DNA from: Brevundimonas halotolerans | Lineage (GTDB): Bacteria; Pseudomonadota; Alphaproteobacteria; Caulobacterales; Caulobacteraceae | Length of the DNA: 64,000 bases | Reading direction: 5' to 3' | Assembly: GCF_003730275.1 (NCBI RefSeq) | Contig: NZ_QTTA01000022.1 | Span: forward strand, 60,568-124,567 | In this document: positions 19,527 to 29,310 of the stretch, one piece after another | How the letters are laid out: every line of letters begins with the position of its first letter | Numbering within the stretch: position 1 is the first letter of the stretch | Notes under the pieces: generated by a model | Database searches by the model: none | The model's input: only the letters and a program-made list of their open reading frames with translations | What the model was told of the DNA's origin: nothing | Translations under genes and position numbers: made by a program

Positions 19527-19849
19527 TCCTTGACTCTGGCGCGCTTCGTCGCCATCTGGCCCAATCGGGTTACGAGGCCCTGTTGCACGAGGTCGAGAAG
19601 GCGGCGGCAAAGTCCGGCGCGCCCTTCCTGGCAGAAGACCTGCCCCTCGGCGAGGCACGGACCCTTTGGTCGCAGGCGTTCGACGCCCTGACCCGCATTG
19701 CGGCGTTGGAGCGGGCGCTGGCCATGGCGAAGTCGGAGGCCCATCGGGCGTTCGACAGCTCTGCCTTCACGCAGTTGAAGGCGGAGCGCGATGCCCTGCG
19801 GCGTGCGATCAAGTCGGGAAGCCTTTGGGAAGACACCGCAGGAGCCTAA
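19523..19849 (+). pseudogene. dnaG: Displaced 3' end of the original dnaG
   Basis: About 108 codons without a start of their own that align end to end with the last ~110 residues of the dnaG upstream: HVEKAAA-type helix, GAPFL, then ALERAL and QLKAERDALRRAIKSGSLW against NLKAERDATRKRLISGALW. The base composition is the high-GC style of the neighbouring housekeeping genes, unlike the 3' half of the intact dnaG. I read it as the native tail left stranded when a donor dnaG 3' half plus vapBC was recombined in. An old tandem duplication is the alternative. Confidence 0.82.
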
Positions 19850-19925
19850 CGGGGCCGCGGACGTTTTCCTGTTCATATAGTGCCGTTTAGCCACAGGCTG
19901 CGGCGGGTCGGAGACGGAAAACGGG

Positions 19926-21875
<1,950 letters not shown>

Positions 21876-21905
21876 GGCGGGCAGTAGGCAGTAGGGCTTG
21901 GTCTT

Positions 21906-21957
21906 CCTTCTCCCCCCGTGGGAGAAGGTGTCAGGCGGAGCCTGACGGATGAGGGGG
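21906..21957. repeat. Palindromic repeat family A, copy 1
   Basis: A 52-bp unit: a CTTCTCCC/GGGAGAAG hairpin, a short TCAGGC/GCCTGA hairpin, then GGATGAGGGG. The same unit occurs in inverted orientation at 22303-22355, and again as an inverted pair near 31.4-31.5 kb. It overlaps the 3' end of the DUF559 gene and supplies its last codons. Confidence 0.85.
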
Positions 21958-22284
21958 TCCGGCCCCGGCATGCGCCCGAATGGCGTCGAACACGATGTTC
22001 GGATTGGTCAGGACGGCCTCGTTTCCGAATCTGAGCACCGTGAACCCTCGCCGGGTCAGATCGGCGTCACGCCGTCGATCCGCCTCCTCGCGCAAGCGAT
22101 GAATGCCGCCGTCCAGCTCGATGACCAGTTTCAGGTCGTAGCAGCAGAAGTCCGCGATCCACGGGCCGATGCGGGTCTGACGGCGGAATTTGAAGCCCTC
22201 GAACCCCCGGTCGCGGAGACGAGTCCACATCGCCGTCTCGGCAAGGGTCATTCTGGCCCGGAGGCGGCGTGGCTGGTTTGACAT
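21931..22284 (-). CDS. DUF559 family (Vsr-like) nuclease-domain protein
   Basis: A 117-residue protein of the DUF559 group, related to the very-short-patch-repair endonuclease fold. Motifs are LRARMTLAETAMWTRLRDR, the strand pair KFRRQTRIGPWIADFCCYD, and LVIELDGGIH, which hold the D...ExD-type catalytic residues, then FTVLRFGNEAV. The last residues (PPHPSGSA) are encoded by family A repeat copy 1, and the start lies 19 bp inside copy 2, so the gene is exactly enclosed by an inverted repeat pair. Substrate unknown. Confidence 0.88.
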   Translation of the reverse strand: MSNQPRRLRARMTLAETAMWTRLRDRGFEGFKFRRQTRIGPWIADFCCYDLKLVIELDGGIHRLREEADRRRDADLTRRGFTVLRFGNEAVLTNPNIVFDAIRAHAGAGPPHPSGSA

Positions 22285-22302
22285 GCCCCTCAGCCCCCTC
22301 GG

Positions 22303-22355
22303 CCCCCTCATCCGTCTCGCTCCGCGAGACACCTTCTCCCACGAGGGGAGAAGGG
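22303..22355. repeat. Palindromic repeat family A, copy 2 (inverted)
   Basis: The inverted partner of the copy at 21906: CCCCTCATCCG, a GTCTCGC/GCGAGAC hairpin, then ACCTTCTCCC with GGGAGAAGG. It lies immediately upstream of the DUF559 start codon. Confidence 0.85.
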
Positions 22356-22467
22356 AACATATCATGAACATTAGCCATGACCAAACCGACCAATCCTGGC
22401 TGCAAGACTGACCAACCCTGCCAACCCTGCGTCCGGGTTTGACGCAGGCATATGTCAGGCTGCGTTC

Positions 22468-23304
22468 ATGACTGAGCGACGCATCATCAAACAGCGATCC
22501 CCGGCCGTCTGGGCGCGGGTGAAGGCGGCCTATCTGGCCGGGGAGCCGGCGGCCTCGGTCGCGCGGCGGTTCGACGTGGGCCTTGGCAATCTGCGCTTCA
22601 AGGCCAATGCCGAGGGCTGGACCCGCAAGGCGGTGATGGCCGCCGCCGAACAGGAGGCGGATGCCGAGGACCGGCGTCTGGCCGGCGAGGCCGATGTCGG
22701 GGCGCCCCTGCCCCTGCCCCCGCCCCCCGAGGCACCCGTCCCGCCCGAAGACCTGCACGAGGCGCTGGAGGCGGCGACGCGGCGGGCGGCCTCCCTGCTG
22801 GCGCGGGGACGGGCCGCCGAGGCCAGCGCCCTGCTGAAGGCGGCCGAGGCGCTGGACCGCCGCATCGGCACCCCGCACCCGGAAGCCGGGCGGGCGGCGG
22901 AGGCCGACCCAGAGCCCCCGGCCCCCGTGGACGATATCGCCGAGGAGGAAGAGCTGTACCGCCTGCGCGCCGAGCTGGAGAGCCACATCCTGAGCCGGGC
23001 CGATGAAACGGCGCGGCGCATGCTGTCGGACCTGGACACCCCGCCGGACCTGCTGGGGGCGCTGGCCCTGCACTGGCGTGCCGAGAACCTGGGCCCCGAA
23101 TGCGCCGCGCTGGATTTCGTCCGCCACCGTAGAGATGACGGCCGCCCGGGCCGCTACTGGAATGCCGACGGCAGTCTGAAGACGCTGGACCAGATTTTCG
23201 ACGGCTGGTGGGAGACCGTGCGCAACCAGATGCGCGGCCAGAAGGGCCTGCCCTACCGCAAGGACTGGGTCAGGCCGGGGGAGGGAGAGGGCGAGGAGGT
23301 TTGA
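22468..23304 (+). CDS. Uncharacterised protein with N-terminal HTH-like segment
   Basis: A 278-residue protein without an assigned family. Residues about 10-55 (VWARVKAAYLAGEPAASVARRFDVG) resemble the helix-turn-helix of small terminase subunits and related DNA-binding proteins. A Pro/Glu-rich linker near 75-95 and a long helical, Ala/Arg/Glu-rich middle follow. The C-terminal quarter (DFVRHRRDDGRPGRYWNADGS) is more conserved-looking. DNA binding is an inference only. No phage genes are next to it. Confidence 0.6.
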   Translation: MTERRIIKQRSPAVWARVKAAYLAGEPAASVARRFDVGLGNLRFKANAEGWTRKAVMAAAEQEADAEDRRLAGEADVGAPLPLPPPPEAPVPPEDLHEALEAATRRAASLLARGRAAEASALLKAAEALDRRIGTPHPEAGRAAEADPEPPAPVDDIAEEEELYRLRAELESHILSRADETARRMLSDLDTPPDLLGALALHWRAENLGPECAALDFVRHRRDDGRPGRYWNADGSLKTLDQIFDGWWETVRNQMRGQKGLPYRKDWVRPGEGEGEEV

Positions 23305-23324
23305 GGGTCAGGTGGGGCGTCGAC

Positions 23325-23375
23325 GATCCTCCCCCATTCATGGGGGAGGGGGACCCCGAAGGGGTGGAGGGGGCG
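23325..23375. repeat. Palindromic repeat family B, copy 1
   Basis: GATCCTCCCCC with a CATTCATG loop and GGGGGAGG, then ACCCCGAAGGGGT and GGAGGGGGCG: two adjacent G/C-run hairpins, about 51 bp. Opposite orientation to copies 2 and 3. Confidence 0.82.
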
Positions 23376-23438
23376 GGTACGGCATTTTCCTGTCTAGTCT
23401 GAGCGCGAAGGCGTGATGGACGCGATCGTGCGAGCGGT

Positions 23439-23489
23439 CGCCCCCTCCACCGCAAGCGGTCCCCCTCCCCCGCGAAGCGGGGGAGGATC
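23439..23489. repeat. Palindromic repeat family B, copy 2
   Basis: The inverted counterpart of copy 1: CGCCCCCTCCACCGC hairpin, then CCCCCTCCCCCGC with GCGGGGGAGGATC. Its GATC end merges with the stop codon of the truncated MmeI-like gene. Confidence 0.82.
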
Positions 23490-23826
23490 ACTGAAAGTCG
23501 CAGAGCAGGATGTAGCGGGGAAGCTCGTGGTCTTTCAGACCGGGGAAGTAGTTGTGGGCCTGCTGGCGGGCGCGGACGAGGTCGCGGCCTGCGCTCTTCT
23601 GTTCGACCAGAAGGACGCCTTTCCAGAACAGGTCGATGAAGCCGCGCTTGTCGCCCAGCAGGCGTACCGGCTCCTCGAAGGTCGCCACCTTGCGGCGGCG
23701 GACCCCAAAGACCTCAAAGAAGTCGTTGTAGAAACTCTGGGTCTCGCCCTTTTCGTAGTGGGCATCGGACCACTCGCGCGCAAAGGCGGCGGCGCGGGCC
23801 CTGATTTCATTCCAGCTGAGACGCAA
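23488..23826 (-). pseudogene. Truncated MmeI/YeeA-like type IIL restriction-modification protein
   Basis: Only the N-terminal domain of a roughly 900-1000-residue family remains. Residues match the MmeI N-terminal nuclease region: LSWNEIRARAAAFAREW, then SFYNDFFEVFGVRRR and FIDLFWKGVLLVEQKSAGRDL (which contains the D...ExK nuclease signature), ending at YILLCDF. The next codon runs into family B repeat copy 2, whose end supplies the stop. No methylase or target-recognition part is nearby. The TTG start is a guess; the frame is open to 23988. It is most likely non-functional. Confidence 0.75.
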
Positions 23827-23980
23827 AGGCGGTGCCCTCCCCCGCCCTTGTCGCCCGGTTCGCGCGGCGGTGGCAAGCGGGGACCGGGTGGAGGCGCTCA
23901 CGATCCACAACCGCCGTTCCACCAATGGACTTCCCGTGCGCGGCGCGGCATCCTTGAACGGACGCCCTGAGGAGGCCGTG

Positions 23981-24511
23981 ATGTTCAACCTGGGCTATCT
24001 GAAGCGCCGGCTGGGTCAGTACGCGGCCCTGTGGGTCGGCGGCTTTCTGGTCGGCGGGGCGGCCATCTTGATCGGGCTGATGTTTGCCGACCTGATGACG
24101 GCGGTGGACCGGGTTCTGCCGGTGATGCTCGGCGCGCTGGCGCTGACGCTCGGGGCCGGGACGGTGATGACCCTAGTGTCAGGCGAGACGTTGGGAACGA
24201 AACTGGCCGTGCTGCTGCTGGCCGTGATGCTGGCCCTGCCGCTGTTGTGGGCGCCGGTGTCGGCGGCGGTGGCCATCGCCTTCTTCGCCGACCGGTCGAT
24301 CGAATATTCAGAGACCTACGCCGCCTTCCAGATCGGCGTGTCGCGGGTGCTGTTCCCGATCGGACAGGCGCTGGGACAGGGGGATCTGTTCGGCTGGCTG
24401 TGGACGGCGTTCCAGTGGGTGTCGACCGTGGTCGGGTTCCTCTCGGCCCTGGCCAGGGTCTGGCCAGCGATCCGGCGGTTGCTGGGACCAGAGCCGCCGG
24501 TCGAGGCCTGA
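23981..24511 (+). CDS. Hypothetical integral membrane protein
   Basis: A 176-residue membrane protein with about five hydrophobic segments (residues ~15-40, 45-65, 75-105, 120-145 and 150-165). It begins MFNLGYLKRRLGQYAAL after a strong GGAGG site, which decides the start over an upstream in-frame ATG at 23870. No family recognised and no conserved polar residues suggesting an enzyme. Confidence 0.65.
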   Translation: MFNLGYLKRRLGQYAALWVGGFLVGGAAILIGLMFADLMTAVDRVLPVMLGALALTLGAGTVMTLVSGETLGTKLAVLLLAVMLALPLLWAPVSAAVAIAFFADRSIEYSETYAAFQIGVSRVLFPIGQALGQGDLFGWLWTAFQWVSTVVGFLSALARVWPAIRRLLGPEPPVEA

Positions 24512-24523
24512 GCTTCCGGCGGC

Positions 24524-24871
24524 CTACCCGTCGATCAGGACATCAAATCCGGCGAAGATCATGCGCTTGCCGTCGAACGGCATGTCCATTTTCATCATGG
24601 CTTCGTTCTGCATGAGGGCGTCCCAGGCCTTGTCGCGGGTGGCGCGGTCGGGCCAGGTGATCCAGCCGACGGCGACCGTCTCGTCGGTCTTGAGCTGAAC
24701 GGCCTTTTTGAAGTCGGTGACCTTGCCGTCGGGGATGTCCTCGCCCCAGCACTCGGTGACCTTGAGGGCGCCGGCCTGTTTGAAATGGACCGTGGTGTCC
24801 CGCGAATGCTGGAGGTAGGCGGCCTTGTTGGCGGTCGGCACGGGGATGACGGTGATGTCGAGAAAGGCCAT
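24524..24871 (-). CDS. DUF1428 (YbaA-like) protein
   Basis: A 115-residue protein of the DUF1428 family, a dimeric alpha/beta-barrel fold of unknown role. Its features are FLDITVIPVPTANKAAYLQH, the CWGEDIPDG loop, WITWPDRATRDKAWDALM, and a terminal MPFDGKRMIFAGFD. The start is placed at the ATG before the first strand. It is convergent with the membrane protein gene, with stops 12 bp apart. Confidence 0.85.
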   Translation of the reverse strand: MAFLDITVIPVPTANKAAYLQHSRDTTVHFKQAGALKVTECWGEDIPDGKVTDFKKAVQLKTDETVAVGWITWPDRATRDKAWDALMQNEAMMKMDMPFDGKRMIFAGFDVLIDG

Positions 24872-25069
24872 GAGGGGGGATCCTGAACGGAGGGTGTCTG
24901 CGTCCACCTGACACCGGAATGGGGCCCCGGGGAAGGGCCTCGCGCAAAACCGCCCCACCATGGCCTTTATCCGTGTATAGAGGCGGCCTCCCTTACCGCC
25001 CGGCCCGAGGTTTACGCCTTGGCCGGGCGCGGTCGTTTCGGCGACCCCTCTTGCTGTTCAGGACCTTCG

Positions 25070-27016
25070 ATGCCGTTTCCCGCTACCCATCCCGCGCTTG
25101 ATCGCGCCCTGGCCGACCGTGGCTATGCCGAGCCGACACCGGTTCAGGAAGCCGTGCTGGAGGGCGACCATTCGGGCTCGGACCTGCTGGTCTCGGCCCA
25201 GACCGGATCCGGCAAGACGGTGGCGTTCGGTCTGGCGGCCGCGCCGACCCTGCTGGGCGAGGCCGAACGGTTCGGCAAGGCGGGCAAGCCGCTGGCGCTG
25301 GTGATCGCGCCGACGCGCGAACTGGCCCTGCAGGTCGCGGCCGAACTGACGTGGCTGTACGCCGGGACCGACGCGAAGATCGGCACCTGTGTCGGCGGCA
25401 TGGATGCCCGCAAGGAGGCCCGCGCCCTGGGCTGGGGCACCCACATCGTCATCGGCACGCCCGGGCGGCTGAAGGACCACATCGACCGCGGCAATCTGGA
25501 CCTGTCGGAGCTGAAGCTGGCGGTGCTGGATGAGGCCGACGAGATGCTCGACATGGGCTTTCGCGAGGACCTCGAGTTCATCCTCGACCAGTCGCCGGCC
25601 GAGCGCCGGACCCTGCTGTTCTCGGCCACCATCGCGCGCGAGATCGCCGTGCTGGCCAAACGCTATCAGCGCGATGCGGTGCGGATCGACACCACCAACA
25701 AGAGCCAGCCGCACGGCGACATCGAATACCGCGCCATGCGGATCGCGCCGAACCAGATCGAACACGCGGTCGTCAATGTGCTGCGCTTCTTCGAGGCACC
25801 CGGGGCGCTGGTGTTCTGCTCGACGCGCGAGTCGGTCAAGCATCTGCAGGCCGCCCTGCGCGAGCGGGGCTTTGCCTCGGTCGGCCTGTCGGGCGAGCTG
25901 AGCCAGCGCGAGCGCACCGACGCCCTGCAGGCGCTGCGCGACGGTCAGGCGCGGGTCTGTGTGGCGACCGACGTGGCGGCGCGCGGGCTGGACCTGCCGG
26001 ACCTGGGGCTGGTCATTCATGCGGAGCTGCCGGTCAACCGGGCGACCCTGCTGCACCGGTCGGGCCGGACGGGCCGCGCGGGCAAGAAGGGCGTATCCGT
26101 CCTGCTGGTGCCCAATCCGAAACGTCGTCGCGCCGAAATGCTGCTGTCGTCGGCAGGCGTCACCGCCAGCTGGGACGTGGCCCCCGGGGCCGATGCCATC
26201 CGCGCCCAGGACGAAGCCCGCCTGGTCTCCGGTCCCATCTTTGACCAGCCCGTGGCGGACGAGGACTTTGCGCTCGCGAAGAAGCTGATGGCCGAGCGCA
26301 CGCCGGAAGAGATCGCCTGTGCCTTCATCAGCCTGCAACGGGCCAAGATGCCGGCGCCCGAGGACCTGACCGATCCGGGCGAGCGGCCCGAGCGCAAGGA
26401 ACGCGGCGATGCGGCCACGGCCTGGCCGACCGAGCGGCTGCAACCGCATGAGGTCAGCTGGTTCCGCGTCGATGTGGGCCGCCACAGCGAGGGCAAGCAG
26501 GCCGATCCCAAGTGGCTGATCCCGGTGATCTGCCGGCTTGGCGGGATCACCAAGCGCGAGATCGGCTCGATCCGCATCCTGTCGCACGAGACCCGGTTCG
26601 AGATCGCGCGGGCCGCCGTCGAAGGCTTCCGGTCGGCGCTGGCCGCGGCCAAGAACCCCGAGGTGGCCATCACCCCGTCGTCGGCCCCCGACAATGCCTA
26701 TGAGGCGCGGCCCAAGCGCCCCTTCGTCAAGAAGCCCTATGCGCCCCGTGCCGAGGGTGAGGCCGAAGGCGGCGAGCGTCCGCGTCCGGCATGGAAAGCG
26801 AAGAAGCCGCCTTTCCAGCCCAACACCGACGCGGCCCCCGCCGAGGACCGCAAGCCGTGGAAGGCCAAGGGCGATCCCAAGGCCAATGGCAAGCTGCGCG
26901 GCAATGCGCCGTTCAAGGGCGGCGCGCCCAAGCCCCGGGTCGAGGGTGCTGCCCCTGTGGCCCGCGCCAAGCCGCCGTTCAAGAAGACCGGCAAGCCGCA
27001 CAAGCGCGCAGGCTAG
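25070..27016 (+). CDS. DEAD-box RNA helicase with DbpA-type C-terminus
   Basis: An ATP-dependent RNA helicase of 648 residues. Motifs in order: Q-motif region EPTPVQEAVL, Walker A AQTGSGKT (residues ~40), PTRELA, TPGRL, DEAD in VLDEADEMLDMGF, SAT, and HRSGRTGRAGKKG. A DbpA-like RNA-binding domain follows (WFRVDVGRHSEGKQADPKW, then GGITKREIGSIRIL), which in E. coli DbpA reads a 23S rRNA hairpin, suggesting ribosome assembly. The last ~110 residues are a disordered Lys/Pro/Ala tail common in GC-rich alphaproteobacteria. AGGA precedes the ATG. Confidence 0.94.
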   Translation: MPFPATHPALDRALADRGYAEPTPVQEAVLEGDHSGSDLLVSAQTGSGKTVAFGLAAAPTLLGEAERFGKAGKPLALVIAPTRELALQVAAELTWLYAGTDAKIGTCVGGMDARKEARALGWGTHIVIGTPGRLKDHIDRGNLDLSELKLAVLDEADEMLDMGFREDLEFILDQSPAERRTLLFSATIAREIAVLAKRYQRDAVRIDTTNKSQPHGDIEYRAMRIAPNQIEHAVVNVLRFFEAPGALVFCSTRESVKHLQAALRERGFASVGLSGELSQRERTDALQALRDGQARVCVATDVAARGLDLPDLGLVIHAELPVNRATLLHRSGRTGRAGKKGVSVLLVPNPKRRRAEMLLSSAGVTASWDVAPGADAIRAQDEARLVSGPIFDQPVADEDFALAKKLMAERTPEEIACAFISLQRAKMPAPEDLTDPGERPERKERGDAATAWPTERLQPHEVSWFRVDVGRHSEGKQADPKWLIPVICRLGGITKREIGSIRILSHETRFEIARAAVEGFRSALAAAKNPEVAITPSSAPDNAYEARPKRPFVKKPYAPRAEGEAEGGERPRPAWKAKKPPFQPNTDAAPAEDRKPWKAKGDPKANGKLRGNAPFKGGAPKPRVEGAAPVARAKPPFKKTGKPHKRAG

Positions 27017-27019
27017 AGC

Positions 27020-27070
27020 CGCCCCCTCCACCGCTGCGCGGTCCCCCTCCCCCGCAGGCGGGGGAGGATC
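27020..27070. repeat. Palindromic repeat family B, copy 3
   Basis: Same unit and orientation as the copy at 23439, starting 3 bp past the helicase stop codon. As strong hairpins directly after a gene it may also stop transcription, though there is no T run. Confidence 0.82.
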
Positions 27071-27111
27071 AGGGACTTGCCCTGTCGGAAAAGGCAACGC
27101 ACTCTTTGCCC

Positions 27112-27432
27112 ATGAGCACGCACGCCCCTGAGGAACGGTTCGCCTCGTTCGAGGCCTTCTATCCGTACTATATCCACGAGCACTCGAACCGGACGTGCCG
27201 GCGGATCCATGTGGTGGGGTCCGCGCTGGTGCTGGTCGTACTGGTGACGGCGATCGTGACGCGGAACGCCTGGTGGCTGCTGGCCATGCCGGTGATCGGC
27301 TATGGCTTTGCCTGGGTCGGGCATTTCTTCTTCGAGAAGAACCGGCCCGCGACCTTCAAATATCCGCTGTGGAGCCTGATGGGCGACTGGCGGATGTTCT
27401 TCGAGACCGTGACGGGCAAGCGCCGCTTTTAG
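27112..27432 (+). CDS. Mpo1-like (DUF962) membrane protein
   Basis: A 106-residue protein of the DUF962/Mpo1 family; the yeast member is a dioxygenase that shortens 2-hydroxy fatty acids. The iron-binding histidines are visible in YYIHEHSNRTCRRIHVVG (residues ~18-35) and VGHFFFEKNRPATF (~70). One or two membrane segments lie in between (SALVLVVLVTAIVTRN, WLLAMPVIGYGFAW). Enzyme activity in bacteria is inferred from the family. Confidence 0.85.
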   Translation: MSTHAPEERFASFEAFYPYYIHEHSNRTCRRIHVVGSALVLVVLVTAIVTRNAWWLLAMPVIGYGFAWVGHFFFEKNRPATFKYPLWSLMGDWRMFFETVTGKRRF

Positions 27433-27434
27433 TC

Positions 27435-27962
27435 TCAGGCGGGCGGGCAGCCGTCGAAGGTGCCGGCGCGGACGACCGTGAGGCTGCGCATGTTCAGCGG
27501 CATGACCGGGGCCATCGAGCCGCGCCCGTGACCGGTATACAGGTCGATCTTGTTGCCCTTGATGGCGCCGCCGGTGTCGGAGGCATACCAGTAGCCGTCG
27601 TGGATGGTGCCGTCAGCGAGGCGCAGGCCGACCGTTTCCTTGATGAACAGACGCGTGCGGCGGGGCACGACGCGCGGGTCGGTGGCCACGGTGCGCATGG
27701 CGATCGGACGGCAGCCCAGCGAATCGTTGCCGGTCGCTCCGCCGCCACCCGCATGATACATGCGCGCCGACAGCATCCAGTCGGCCGGGCGCAGCGCGAG
27801 GGCCTTCTGATCCTCGTTCAGGGACAGCCAGACATCGGGGGCGAACCCATGTTCGGCGGCCTCGACTTCGGCCGAGACCAGCGCTTCATAGGGCACGGGG
27901 TCGATGGATGAGGCGACCGCAGGGGTCACCAGGGCCAGCACCAGAGCGAGGGTCTTGAACAT
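27435..27962 (-). CDS. 3D-domain (MltA C-terminal type) exported protein
   Basis: A secreted or periplasmic protein of 175 residues with a signal peptide (MFKTLALVLALVTPAVA). The C-terminal half is a 3D domain, the double-psi barrel found in MltA and resuscitation-type factors. CRPIAMRTVATDPRVVPRR, then YASDTGGAIKGNKIDLYTG contain its three conserved Asp residues. A role in peptidoglycan cleavage is likely from the family. The stop is 2 bp from the convergent DUF962 stop. Confidence 0.85.
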   Translation of the reverse strand: MFKTLALVLALVTPAVASSIDPVPYEALVSAEVEAAEHGFAPDVWLSLNEDQKALALRPADWMLSARMYHAGGGGATGNDSLGCRPIAMRTVATDPRVVPRRTRLFIKETVGLRLADGTIHDGYWYASDTGGAIKGNKIDLYTGHGRGSMAPVMPLNMRSLTVVRAGTFDGCPPA

Positions 27963-28121
27963 GGAGGAATCGCCATATCGCCGATCCTCGAACCGACCGG
28001 CGCCGGGTGTTTGCTCGCCGAATGGGACAAGAAGACGGCAGGGATAGCAGGACTTGGTCAGGTCCTGTGGGTTGGCCTGTGGACCAGCTCGGGTCAGGAT
28101 GTCGGCAGGAGGAGAAGAGTC

Positions 28122-28559
28122 ATGCGTGTTCTGAGGCTTCTGATGCTGGCCGGGATCGCCGTCGCGGTGCTGGCGCTCGCCGCCTGCGACAGGGTGATGC
28201 CGGACAGCCGGGACACGTCCCTGCCCCCGCCAATCCCCGAAGCCGTGACGGTCGTCATCGACGAGTGGGACGGTCCGGCCAACATTCGCGTCGGCCAGAC
28301 GATGGCAGTGACGTTGAGCTCGAATTTCGACTGGCAGATCACCACTCTGCCGGACAATCTGGAGCTGCTGGGAACGGAGACAGGCCCCACAGACACGGCC
28401 CAGCGGGACGGCGGCGCCACCGGCGGGGCCAGTTGGTTCGTCTTTCACCTGAAGGCCGGGGCGCCCGGCGAGGGAGATCTGGTGCTGGTCGAGGCCCCGG
28501 GGTGGGAGCCGGAACGCCAGATGCAGACGGTCGTCATTCCGGTGCAGGTAGAACCCTGA
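28122..28559 (+). CDS. Predicted lipoprotein
   Basis: A 145-residue lipoprotein precursor. Lipobox LALAAC with Cys about residue 22, after a basic N-terminus and hydrophobic core. The mature part is acidic, Pro/Thr-rich and looks like a small beta-sandwich (VTVVIDEWDGPANIRVGQTM, then WFVFHLKAGAPGEGDLVLVE), resembling inhibitor-type Ig-like folds without a definite match. GGAGGAGAAG upstream fixes the start. Divergent from the 3D-domain gene. Confidence 0.72.
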   Translation: MRVLRLLMLAGIAVAVLALAACDRVMPDSRDTSLPPPIPEAVTVVIDEWDGPANIRVGQTMAVTLSSNFDWQITTLPDNLELLGTETGPTDTAQRDGGATGGASWFVFHLKAGAPGEGDLVLVEAPGWEPERQMQTVVIPVQVEP

Positions 28560-28607
28560 GGCCGGACGGGTCTATCAAGGGGCGCTGATCGCGACGGAGC
28601 CTGCCCG

Positions 28608-29282
28608 ATGAAAGACCACCCCGCCACCCCGCTGGTCGGCTATGCACCGCTGACGGACGATGAGGCCACCGCTCGCGCCACAGGCTTTCGCGAGGAGATG
28701 GCCCGACGGCGAACGGTGCGGGAGTTCTCGGACCGACCGGTGCCGCGTTCGGTGGTCGAGCAGGCGCTGCTGACCGCCGGATCAGCGCCGTCGGGCGCCA
28801 ATCACCAGCCCTGGTTCTTTTCCGTGATCGAAAGCGCCGACGCCCGGACCCGCATTCGCGAAGCGGCCGAGGCGGAGGAGAAGGCCTTTTACGAGACCAA
28901 GGCGCCGCAGGAATGGCTGCAGGCGCTGGCGCCGCTGGGCACCGATCCGGACAAGGGGTTTCTGGAGGTCGCACCGGTGCTGATCGCCATCTTTTCCCAG
29001 AAGCGCGGCGGGCCCCGGCCGGGCGATGCGAAGAAGAACTATTATGTCACCGAGAGCGTCGGCATCGCCACGGGCCTGCTGATCGCGGCCCTGCACAAGG
29101 CCGGCCTTGCGACCCTGACCCACACGCCCGCGCCGATGAGCTTCCTGAGCGAGATCTGCGGACGACCCGCCGAGGAAAAGCCGTTCCTGTTACTGGTGGC
29201 TGGCCATCCGGCGGCGGACGCGACGGTGCCGCTGGCAGCGCTGGACAAGAAGCCGCTGGACGCCATCGCCGCATGGATTTAA
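28608..29282 (+). CDS. Nitroreductase family protein
   Basis: An FMN-dependent oxidoreductase of 224 residues. The FMN-binding start MARRRTVREFSDRPVP lies near residue 25, the substrate-channel motif SAPSGANHQPW near 65, and the second FMN contact GIATGLLIAALHKAGL near 150. The extended N-terminus (TPLVGYAPLTDDEA) is as in the BluB/iodotyrosine-dehalogenase-like branch, so a dehalogenase or quinone-type substrate is possible. Followed 28 bp later by the S1/P1 nuclease. Confidence 0.9.
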   Translation: MKDHPATPLVGYAPLTDDEATARATGFREEMARRRTVREFSDRPVPRSVVEQALLTAGSAPSGANHQPWFFSVIESADARTRIREAAEAEEKAFYETKAPQEWLQALAPLGTDPDKGFLEVAPVLIAIFSQKRGGPRPGDAKKNYYVTESVGIATGLLIAALHKAGLATLTHTPAPMSFLSEICGRPAEEKPFLLLVAGHPAADATVPLAALDKKPLDAIAAWI

Positions 29283-29310
29283 CCCGCCCCCAGTCCCTGG
29301 AGCGCCCCTG

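Noticed and set aside
25058..27097. 679-codon open frame antisense to the DEAD-box helicase
   Set aside because: Same reason. The forward frame has every helicase motif.
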